Origin: Fragum whitleyi
Taxonomy: Eukaryota > Mollusca > Bivalvia > Cardiida > Cardiidae
Length of the DNA: 64,000 nucleotides
Assembly: GCA_948146395.1 (NCBI GenBank)
Contig: OX411547.1
Span: forward strand, 56,933,066-56,997,065
Reading direction: 5' to 3'
Below, piece by piece: positions 55,920-64,000 of the stretch. The stretch's first letter is position 1; every line of letters starts with the position of its first letter. The notes below the pieces were generated by a model, which had not been told where the DNA came from, searched no databases, and was given only the letters and a program-made list of their open reading frames with translations. Position numbers and translations under genes: made by a program.

Positions 55920-56610
55920 TATGTCAACACTCAACGTTCAAACTGTGAAATGATCAGTCTATAAATTGACGAAGAGAAAGGCCTCTAGTATTGTCTGCGG
56001 GTTTTGACATGACAGAACGGAGCCTAAATAACGGATCAGGGATGAGGTAAAGCAAGTACACGTATTTCAGATATCGTCCATATTTTTTTAAGTTACGCAC
56101 ACCAAAACCTTATAACTTCAGCTTTATTTAAAGGCTTCTTAGAAGCCGCGGTCGAAATGTTTTTATTTTTGTTTAGCATGTTGACCCGTCCTATTTTGTT
56201 ATACACACTTAAGCTAAAGCGTTCATCGAAGAAGTTTTCCGGTAGTTTTTTTAATAAGCTCAACGTATTGAAAAGTTAATCGCCAAGGTCAACCCTCGCC
56301 TTGTCAGGTCAAAATAAGATAGGAATTAGTTCGAAATCGCTGAATTAGACTAAACCATTTGCCGAGAAGCGAATACGGGTAACGAGGAACTGGCAATAAA
56401 CTGTTCTGCATTCAAAATCAAAATGATCGCGGTACCTGCGAGAAAAGATTACCGCTTTACGCACGACTACTGTACGAAGCAGGGTAATATTTCTAAACTT
56501 TTGCAAACTAAAACTTAGAATTTAAGTGACACATGTAAACGAGAATCACTTAAGCTCTCTATTATTTAAACTCAGTATTGTAGCCGTCTCTTAACTTTGT
56601 TGTTATTGAT
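55920..56610. other. No gene recognised upstream of the glycosyltransferase
   Basis: GATTACCGCTTTACGCACGA CTAC near 56447 weakly resembles hairpin H. No promoter element can be called with confidence. Confidence 0.3.
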
Positions 56611-56611
56611 A

Positions 56612-56880
56612 TTTATGATCTGTCACGCAGAAAGGACCACATGGGATTTAATAAAGTGAATATTTGAAAAAGAGGCTGGATTAAGCACAGGCCACACAAG
56701 ACATATCGAGATCCATTACACTATATATGAAAATTTCGGGTAATCTTCTAGATTTTGAAATCGGCGAATGCAGAATGTTTTGTCCAAACACAGGATGCGC
56801 TTCCCACAGAGTCGACTAGAGTCGACATTTAACGTGCTAACCGGATTGTCACTTTTCGCCTTACGGGTCACATATAATAA
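56612..56880. mobile_element. MITE family F copy
   Basis: GATCTGTCACGCAGAAAGGA CCACATGGG at the left and TTTTCGCCTTACGGGTCACA T at the right. It lies 150 bases upstream of the splice acceptor of the glycosyltransferase's first coding exon. Confidence 0.65.
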
Positions 56881-57066
56881 TTTTATTCTTATAATTTTCC
56901 TAGCTTGATTCATAACCTTTTGCAGCTATGCTATTCTAGGCTACAAAATGGCTTCCTTCCGATTGACTGGACATTATCATTATCTTTAAACCTACTGATA
57001 AACCTTTCAATTTTTTACTTGTCTATTTTTAGGGAACATTTAGAGCCTTTAGCAAACAAACAAGCT

Positions 57067-60000
57067 ATGAACCCACGGATACGAGGATTTTCGGCGAAAA
57101 CAAAGAACTTGTTACTAATTGGCAGCATATTTCTGAATTTATACCTCCTTCTGCCCTGGTACGAGATAAACAGTTCTCTCCCCGTACGAAATACAAATAT
57201 TGTGAATACAGATCATCACAACATCACACGTAAGTAAATTCCACTTTGTAAGCCATTATATTCTGGGGCCGTTTGAATAAAAAAAATCCTTTGGTTTAAT
57301 TTAAACTCGATATTATTTTTTACCAATTAGGGTTGTCGTTTCAATTGGTACAATTGAAACGACAAACCTGGTTGGTTAAAAATAACTTCCGGCCCATATT
57401 TAACTCATGTTTATCTTATATATAACCAGGCCCTGGTCAACTATTTTATCGAAAGTTCGGGTTTTTGTGCGTTCTGATACATGACTTCACATCTTCACTG
57501 GCGATTAATGAATTTCATGTTCATACAAGTATACATAGTTCCGCACTTAAAAATTTAAAATATCTCAGTACCTAAACTACTTACCGTCACAAAATTTTGA
57601 ATGAACCTCGAGACTATTGACCATTGGAACATTGCGAAATAATTCTCACGACACGCAATGATTTTTTACTAAAAAATGGCCTTTGTTTTTTAGTGAATTG
57701 CTTTTGCATCGTAGAGTTGGTGAGTCATTATTCTGGAATTGCTTTAGGTTCAATTCTTGTGCATTGCCTTGCAATAAATTCACATCTGTTTGACAATTGT
57801 ATACTATGCAACAACCTAGTTTGCCATGCTAGTTAATCCCAAGTAAAAGTTGGAAATTCCGTATAAGCAAGTTCCATCTCCAACCAGAAAAGAAATTTTA
57901 GGAGGACAAATCTCAGCACTCAATGTGCTGACCATGTGTCCGCAGTACACGCAACTACTATCGAAATCGGATTTCATACCCCGTTTTCTAAACGGTCATA
58001 TCTAAACATACATTTGTTTTTTACAAGTAAGAGCCCCCCAACTTTGCAAAAAATATGAAAAATCTTAAAATGAAAGAGCACACTTTCTTTTGGAACTCAG
58101 TATAGAGTAAGAAAGACATCTGGATTTTTATAAGTTATAGTAATTTACTAGCTTGTTTTAGAGGAGCAACAAATCGAGCTATCGTCATCATCTTTGCGCG
58201 TTCTTTTTTATATATAAAAGTATACAATTATATATATAATTGGCGTGGGCGTTAGCCTGGTAAGCTTTAACCTTGATCATATCTATAAAGTTATTGAAGA
58301 TATCGTCTTAAAACTTGGCATGCATGTTCACTATCAAAGGGTTGAATCTCTAGAATCATATTTTGGTATGAATATTTGGTAAGAATTATGACACTTTTTT
58401 ATTTAGATAATTTTGTATAACCTAGAATCTGTACCCGAGCGTTGGCACCCACAGTCGATGTATTTATTATTTTTTACGATATTCGAGTACAAGGAAAAAA
58501 AGGCTGAAATAATAGTAATCTAATTTTTGTCAGGGGGAACATCATTTCGAAGGAGCACCATTTTGACATTGATTCTTTTTTACAAAAAAAAATCAAAACA
58601 ATCTTGTATGGTGTATAGTGGTATGGGAAAACCACAGTGCACCACAGACCATGAGAGTTAAAAGCGCCGTTAAACCGCATACAAACAAACAAATTCCAGA
58701 TACAGCTGCACAAGCTTAATTGAGCGATCAAAGGTAAATTCTGTCTATACCTGTATAGACAAAATTAACCTTTGAACACTCACTCTAACTTGTACATTTA
58801 TAATTCATCGAATATCTTTTTCTTTCAGATAAAACACATCCGGCTCGAAAACTCCCTAGAGGACACAAACTGCATCATAGAGTAATCCATAAAAAGAAAC
58901 CAACGTTTGCCCATAACGCCAGCAATGTGTTCTGTCAAGCCAAATCACCATGGGCAGAAAAGGCCATCCAACATCCAACAACCACCGAATTGAAGAACTG
59001 GGCCTTTAAAACGAGACGAAAATGTCCGGATTTCAAAATTATAGATACTCCGCCAAAAAGACAACAAATCGTTCTACATTGTGAAACGAATAACTCTTAC
59101 ATGTTCACAATGGAACAGAAACAGTCCGATAAAATAACAAGCATAAAATTCGGCGATCAGTGTTTAATTGATGTGATAGACAGTTGCTGCTATGACGACA
59201 ATAAAGTACCAAATGTCGCTCATTTTATTTGGTTTGGGGATAGCGACAACGAAATGGGATATTTTCAATATTTAACGTTCATGAGTTTGTTGCGATTCAT
59301 GCAACCGTGTTTAATTCTGATCCACGGACCTTCGACACCCTATGGGAAATACTGGGACAGCTTTATAAGCCAAACACCAAATATTATCCACGTTCGAAGA
59401 AAGAGGCCAATAAGTGTTTATGGACATCCACTGGCCTTCAAGGAACACGCATCAGATCTCATGAGGATAGAGGCCTTACAAAGTATGTAAAATTTGTAAC
59501 AATGTGTCGCTTGATGGAACGCTAATGCAGTTCACATCATCGTGAAAATGACATTCCTCTCGATCAAAACCATTCAAAATCTTTCGCTCAGTGCTCCAGT
59601 CACTCATTCCAAACACTCACACAGCTCATTCTGAAACGCTCCAAAACCACTAAAAAGATAAAATCAACAACCGAATTCAAAATAAATATAGCTAGACAAA
59701 AACTGATAAGAGGGGACAACTTGGGTCTAAATCTTTATTTCCACATGAAACCCTATGCTGTTGATACTCATTTGAATCGTCTCGATAAGACGATTCCAAT
59801 GAGTACCCACAAAGTAGGATTCAATAAGGAACTAGTGAAATATCTAAATTTGTAATACAAAATACCACCTCTATCTGTGTGCCTGTATTCATGTTCTTTA
59901 TTTCAGAATACGGGGGAGTGTACGTCGATTTTGACGAAGTTTTACTACGATCTTTAGATCCTCTAAGAAAATACGATTACGTCCAAGGACATGAGCTCAA

Positions 60001-60370
60001 CTACACACTAGGCTCACAGCTCGTTTTGGCAAAGAAGAACGCCACTTTTCTCACGCATTGGCATCACAGTTACAGAGACAACTATAAAAAGGGCTGGTCC
60101 TTCAACGCCCTGTGGGTTCCCTGGATAATCGCTCGTCGACATCCGCGGCTTATACACGTAGAAGGGTATAATTTCACGCGGCCTAGCTGGAAAAATGTGC
60201 ATCTAATTTTTGACGAGAACTATAACTGGTCGACGAATTACGGAATGCATTTGTTTATACGATGGTACAAAAAGAAAATTAATACGGATATAATAAGAAC
60301 GCTAAACACAACCATTGGGTCGGTGAGTCGACATATACTGCTCGGAAATAAAGAGCTTTGTATTAGATGA
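57067..60370 (+). CDS. Type II membrane glycosyltransferase with DxD motif (GT32-like), three coding exons
   Basis: Exons 57067-57229, 58829-59482 and 59907-60370 join without phase break into 426 codons plus stop. Splice sites: donor CACAC/GTAAGT, acceptor TTTTTCTTTCAG/AT, donor CAAA/GTATGT, acceptor TTTATTTCAG/AA. The first exon probably begins at 57033 after CTTGTCTATTTTTAG, so an untranslated exon lies upstream. Residues 14-32 form a signal anchor (NLLLIGSIFLNLYLLLPW), then a basic stem to about 87. The catalytic domain starts near VPNVAHFIWFG (181-191). The sugar-binding region is SDLMRIEALQ (263-272) followed by KYGGVYVDFDEVLL, with D280 and D282 as the metal and nucleotide-sugar binding DxD. 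The second splice junction falls exactly between these halves. Such enzymes transfer a sugar from a nucleotide donor in the Golgi; donor and acceptor here are unknown. Looks intact. Confidence 0.85.
57298..57400. repeat. Palindrome in intron 1 of the glycosyltransferase
   Basis: GTCGTTTCAATTG, loop GTA, CAATTGAAACGAC at 57333-57363. Arms extend outward with mismatches through TTTACCAATTAGGGTT and AACCTGGTTGGTTAAA. Confidence 0.7.
57405..58630. other. Intron 1 of the glycosyltransferase; no other gene
   Basis: AT-rich. TATATATAAAAGTATACAAT TATATATATAA at about 58209-58240 is a simple-sequence patch. The frame at 57624-57836 has no recognisable domain. Confidence 0.4.
58635..58690 (+). repeat. 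SINE 3' tail fragment
   Basis: GTTAAAAGCGCCGTTAAACC GCATACAAACAAACAAA is the kind of tail seen, inverted, at the left edge of SINE-1 copies (AACACCGCTTTTAAC). Confidence 0.45.
58705..58800. mobile_element. Hairpin family P ending about 30 bases before the exon 2 acceptor
   Basis: GAGCGATCAAAGGTAAATTC TGTCTATAC, then GTATAGACAAAATTAACCTT TG and CACTCACTCTAAC. It lies directly upstream of the acceptor at 58828. The outer right arm reads CTCTAACTTG where the other two copies read CTCTAAATTG. Confidence 0.8.
59530..59700 (+). mobile_element. MITE family B, left-half fragment in intron 2
   Basis: CATCATCGTGAAAATGACAT TCC, TCGATCAAAACCATTCAAAA T, CGCTCAGTGCTCCAGTCACT C; lost after AAATATAGCTAGACAAAAA. 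Confidence 0.7.
59755..59830. repeat. Small palindrome in intron 2
   Basis: GTTGATACTCATTTGAATCG TCTCGATAAGACGATTCCAA TGAGTACCCAC. A relative is at 50100-50155. Confidence 0.65.
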
Positions 60371-60371
60371 T

Positions 60372-60525
60372 ATCCTATGTATGACGCGAGCATTGCGTTC
60401 GGGATACCAAAGCGGTGCGAACTGTTAGCACATTATACCCCACTTTGCATGCGCTCTTGCATGCAAACTGGGTTTTAATTTGCAATCAGTTTGTACCATT
60501 TAGTCAGCCTGAACGCCGGGCTGTT
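60372..60525. mobile_element. Hairpin family H directly after the glycosyltransferase stop
   Basis: It begins about 15 bases past TGA (60368-60370). AGCACATTATACCCCACTTT GCATGC and GCATGCAAACTGGGTTTTAA T are the inner arms; GCGTTCGGGATACCAAA and AGTCAGCCTGAACGCC are the outer arms. It would form part of the 3' UTR. Confidence 0.7.
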
Positions 60526-60617
60526 ATTTGTCTCCCACCAATGTGAGTATGATATGAAGTATGACTAAGTTGGATAAGAGCTGGTGGCTCGCGTGAACTG
60601 TTGCGGTTGTACATGTG

Positions 60618-61005
60618 GAAGAAATAGAGGATAATCGTTTGTTTCAGTGTAAGATCGATTTATATTTCATTGAGCGAACAAAAAAAAAAAGCTATATTTT
60701 CACGAGTGATCGATCTTACTCGAAAACAAACGGTTGTTCTATTTCTTTTATGCAAAATGAGACAAAATGTGAAATTTCTAGGACATATTTTTGTAAAGCG
60801 CGCCATTTTGCACGCGATTGCTATGCAACGTTCATTGTGACGTCACTTATTTCGCACCGCATAGATAACGTCAGAAAGGGTAAAATGCACAAAAGCAGGG
60901 TATAAGTTTTTAATAATTTCACTGCTTTTGCGGTGAGATTATCAAGTGATAATCTACCGTTATTTCTCGATAAACCCATCAAAAAGCATTAAAGAAATGA
61001 TATGC
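60618..61005 (+). mobile_element. MITE family D, 3' of the glycosyltransferase
   Basis: AAATAGAGGATAATCGTTTG TTTCAGTG ... GCTATATTTTCACGAGTGAT, GTGACGTCACTTATTTCGCA CC, GAGATTATCAAGTGATAATC TACC, CATCAAAAAGCATTAAAGAA. Nearly the same as 29870-30305, but with a shorter central hairpin. Confidence 0.8.
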
Positions 61006-61072
61006 ATTCGTGGGTAGGTAACCAGCCGTCGCGATATAACAATACCTTTTAAAGTGGCGTTTAAACAAATTG

Positions 61073-61090
61073 AATAAAACGTCAAATAAA
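61073..61090 (+). promoter_or_regulatory. Candidate polyadenylation signals
   Basis: AATAAA at 61073-61078 and 61085-61090, the nearest plus-strand signals I see after the glycosyltransferase stop. The 3' UTR would then be about 700 bases and mostly MITE. Confidence 0.3.
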
Positions 61091-61094
61091 ATGA

Positions 61095-61550
61095 TTTGTC
61101 ACGGACCGTATTCATGTTAAGAAAACGTTTTGCGTAAAATCCTCCGATTATTTCAAATTCAAATGAATTCCTTTGACAGGATTAAGACGATTCCTCTCAA
61201 ACCTACAAAACATGCGGCAAAAGCAGATCAGATGTTCTCCCTGATAGGCGTTCATTTGCTTTCTACATGGTCTAGAAGAAATTGCGTTTGTTTATATTGT
61301 GCCCTTTTCTAACATCTAGGGGAGCTTTACGACAACAAAACGGATTTTTACTTGTAGCCCTATGTTAGATTGGCTACCGTCCCACTGATCTGAAGTTAAG
61401 TAAAATGAGCAAAATTCAACTAGAGAAAGATAATTTCTTATCAGCTTATATTCTCTGACTGGCCGATCAGTTTTTGAGGATATTGGAGTTTGGATATTGA
61501 AATAGAAACAGTAGAACATGAGTGGTGTACCTTATTTATTTCCAGGCTAG
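61095..61550. other. No gene seen
   Basis: Short frames without recognisable domains. Confidence 0.3.
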
Positions 61551-61554
61551 CCCG

Positions 61555-61862
61555 CTGTCTGAGAAACTAGTATCGATAGATCTTGGGGCAGTAACCCAGT
61601 CTTACCAGATTATAGGGCCAACTTATTTCACGCCCTATCAGGGCCCGTTGTTGTTGGTTTTTTTAGCTTGAAACCCGCCCTGCGTTCAGGTTGAAAAAGT
61701 TTTGCAACGTGTTTTCAAATTATACCACGCTTTACACCAAAGTTTACGGTAAAAGCGGGATATGACTTGAACCGGTTTGTCATCCTGAACGCAGGGCTGG
61801 ATTCAAGCTTAAAAAACAACAACAACGGGCCTCGGCCGGGCGTGAAATAAGTTTGCCTCATA
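61555..61862. mobile_element. Compound palindromic element (large H type)
   Basis: AGTATCGATAGATCTTGGGG CAGTAACCCAGTC (inverse of 39215-39255), then arms AGGGCCAACTTATTTCACGC / GCGTGAAATAAGTTTGCC. Inside are GGGCCCGTTGTTGTTG / CAACAACAACGGGCC and CCTGCGTTCAGG / CCTGAACGCAGG. Confidence 0.7.
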
Positions 61863-61884
61863 TGGCCTTTCCGTTGGTAGTTAC

Positions 61885-62540
61885 TGGGACGTTAAAAACT
61901 ATTCTTTAATGCTTTTTGATGGTCTATTGAAAAATAACGATAGGTAACACCTGATAAAGTCACCAATAAACCAGTGAAATAAAAAAAAAATCCTGCCTAG
62001 ATTCATTTCACCCTATTTTTCGTTATTTATACGTAGTCTAAAAAATTAGGTCATTGTGAACGTTGTCTAGTTATCACGTACGAAATGACGCGCTATAAGG
62101 GAATAAGGCTGGGAAAAAAACCGTTCTGTCCCATTTTTTTACATTCAGGAAATAGAATAATCGTTTGTTTTTCATGAAAGATAAATATTCTATGGATTGA
62201 ACAATAAAAGCTACATTTTCACAATTGAAAATATAGCTTTTGTTTCATGAAAGATAAATATTCTATGGAGTGAACAACAAAAGCTATATTTTCACTTGTG
62301 AAAATGTAGCTTTTATTGTTCACTCCATGAAAGAAATATATTTCTTGCGCTGGAACAATCGATTACCCTCTATATCACACAGAATAGTCCCAATCGTTGA
62401 GACTTGAAATTCGTTCGGGACATTTTGCATATTCATTTTTTTTACTTGAAAACTTTCTAAATTTTTGCGCAACATATTGGTGTATCTTTCTAGTATGCCA
62501 CCAGAAACACCCATCATCATTATTCAGTGCTTTGTTTGTT
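61885..62540 (-). mobile_element. MITE family D with tripled hairpin
   Basis: Reverse-oriented D ends (TTTAATGCTTTTTGATGGTC). The AAAAGCTATATTTTCAC segment occurs in alternating orientation at about 62203, 62225, 62280 and 62300. The block CATGAAAGATAAATATTCTA TGG is duplicated (62173, 62246). Confidence 0.65.
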
Positions 62541-62544
62541 TTTC

Positions 62545-63260
62545 TTACAATGTCATTTCATGTATATAATAAATTATTAGGTTTTAGAGGTGCAATATAC
62601 AAAACATTTAATCAATTATTCAAGGTTCAATGTCATCTTTGTCCTATTCAAGCCAGAGTTGTTCACAAAACTACATTTTTCAAACAAATTCTAAACCCTA
62701 GATTAAGTGTTTAAGTGTGTTCAGCTTTTCTTTTATTATTTTTATTTCAGATAATATTTCAGTTTTTATCTACTTTTGTAAAATATTAGCTTTAATAGGT
62801 AAACTGGACACGAAACTAGTTTACAAAGCCTCCAAAGGGGAATTGCTTTCTTAACTGAATAGTTTCACTGGTCAGATTAGATTGAAACATAATAACACAC
62901 ATAATAATGAAATTCTATCACCTTAATGAGTCCTAGATTTTTCAAAAATGAATTTTATCACATTACATTACTTCAGCCTATTTGAGCTGTAGGTACGAGA
63001 TTTTTGTCGCCCATTGACGTAATCAGTGTCGGATCAAGAATGGGTTCCGGAAGTTTAACGAACCCCCTCTGTATCCAACTCTTTTGTTGTAGTGGACAAG
63101 TTCAATAAAAATTTTGGAAGCAAGAATCATAGGAATGTCAAATTCTACAAACAAAAGATCTCTGATGTGCAGAATTTGAGCCATTTGTCCAATAGTATCC
63201 CTATCTATATATATAGGGATACTTTGGGACTCATTACTCAAATTCTGTAGGCCGAAATCC
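62545..63260. other. No gene recognised
   Basis: The frame 62397-62714 lies partly in a repeat and has no domain. A palindrome AGTATCCCTATCTATATATA TAGGGATACT at 63194-63224 is a clean 13-bp-arm hairpin. Confidence 0.35.
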
Positions 63261-63264
63261 AACC

Positions 63265-63400
63265 CTTTTTATAATCAAAGTACTGAAAGTACTGATAAGT
63301 TGGAATGCGTTCGAGAGACGGTGACATCAAGTTACTAGCGAAGCTGACGCCTCCCGCCCACCACAGGTGATCACATAATACGTCTCTTTTGACAGGTGTA
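63265..63400 (-). repeat. HINE-5 end, inverted
   Basis: CAAAGTACTGAAAGTACTGA TAAGTTGGAATGCGTTC ... GCCTCCCGCCCACCACAGGT GATCACATAAT is the inverse of 49835-49935. Confidence 0.7.
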
Positions 63401-63471
63401 TATAAATCAATGTATTTCAACAGGCGCTTAAACCCGTTAATCGCTATACAGGCCCGAATCTGATGAAAGAG

Positions 63472-64000
63472 AAATTATACCAAGAGGGCCAGAATGGCCC
63501 TAAACTGCTCACCTGAATTCGATTGGTCCAGTGGATCTTATCCAAGAAACTTTCTGGCAAAGATTCATTCAAACTTGCCTATTTGTTGAAGAGAAGACAT
63601 TATTCGAATGATAAGCAGCCTAATAGACCCTGAACAACCCATTCATTACAGAGGAGACTCAAAATTAGCCCTACCCTGCCATGCCCATATCTATAGGCTA
63701 ATGAAAATTTTGCCAACAATATATGAAGAAGGTCATCAAGGGAAAATTCTTGTAATGTAAAGTTTCATGGAAATTATGGGCTCAAAATAAGCCCCGCCTT
63801 GCCATACCCATATTTATTGGCCAATTAGAATATAGCGACAATTTTGAAAAGGGTCACCCAGGGAACATTCTGGCAAAATTTCATTGAAATTTGCTCAGCG
63901 GTTTAGGAGAAGAAGAAGTTTTAAGAAAGGTGACATCACACGACGGACGACGGAGTCAGGGTGAGACTAAAAAGTGGACTTAAACAAGTGATTTTTCCAT
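63472..64000 (+). mobile_element. HINE-1 5' end with a third tandem core, cut by the window end
   Basis: Start ACCAAGAGGGCCAGAATGGC CCT (stem-loop) then GCTCACCTGAA, the same 5' end as at 34333. The core has units of roughly 120 bp marked by AAATTAGCCCTACCCTGCCA TGCCCATAT (63662) and AAATAAGCCCCGCCTTGCCA TACCCATAT (63783). The 3' side has CACGACGGACGACGGAGTCA. The core differs from those at 252-1340 and 34333-36312. Confidence 0.75.

Noticed and set aside
56905..57066. Upstream in-frame ATGs of the glycosyltransferase
   Set aside because: This part reads as intron ending in CTTGTCTATTTTTAG at 57032. The ATG at 57067 gives a normal short tail before the anchor.
62397..62714. 105-codon frame near the window end
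   Set aside because: Part overlaps the MITE D end, there is no known domain, and base use looks noncoding.

Overview
This is a eukaryotic, AT-rich, intron-rich and very repeat-dense window. The repeats are the kind that fill bivalve mollusc genomes: tandem-core elements with stem-loop ends, tRNA-derived SINEs, many short palindromic MITEs and decayed Tc1-like transposons. A bivalve is my best guess; the species cannot be told. There are no bacterial-style operons and no rRNA. The only tRNA-like sequences are SINE heads.

Three real protein-coding genes can be supported. Two are paralogous galactose-3-O-sulfotransferase-like genes on the minus strand, with large 3' exons at 11063-12221 and 30336-31560. 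Upstream of each I find a 29-nt microexon (16472-16500 and 40860-40888). The two microexons are similar to each other, have AG and GTGAG flanks, and join the 3' exon in the same phase. They encode the basic tail just before the membrane anchor (LTRRYEKKF-S and VCSRYGKKI-S). Candidate first exons are a bare ATG at 20684-20686 (weak) and a 12-codon exon at 41503-41538 (better). The third gene, at 57067-60370 on the plus strand, has three coding exons and encodes a complete 426-residue type II membrane glycosyltransferase with a DxD motif. All three products look like Golgi glycan-modifying enzymes.

Layout: 0-10 kb holds repeats (a Helentron-like tandem element, a Tc1 relic split by a MITE, a 1.5-kb long-TIR element). 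10-21 kb holds sulfotransferase gene 1, whose introns carry several nested repeats. 21-30 kb holds MITEs, a second Tc1 relic and a SINE. 30-42 kb holds sulfotransferase gene 2, whose intron contains a 4.3-kb TIR element that split an older MITE. 42-57 kb is repeats. 57-60.4 kb is the glycosyltransferase gene, with MITEs in both introns and just after its stop. 60.4-64 kb is MITEs and the start of another tandem-core element.

Main observations: the paired microexons; MITE ends that supply the best-looking CTAAC branch sites in two genes; one set of Helentron-like termini carrying three different tandem cores; several layers of nested insertion; and at least fourteen copies or fragments of one MITE family. 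Family names used here (HINE-1 to 5, MITE A to G, hairpins H and P, SINE-1 and 2) are local labels. Repeat ends are usually good to about 10-30 bases.
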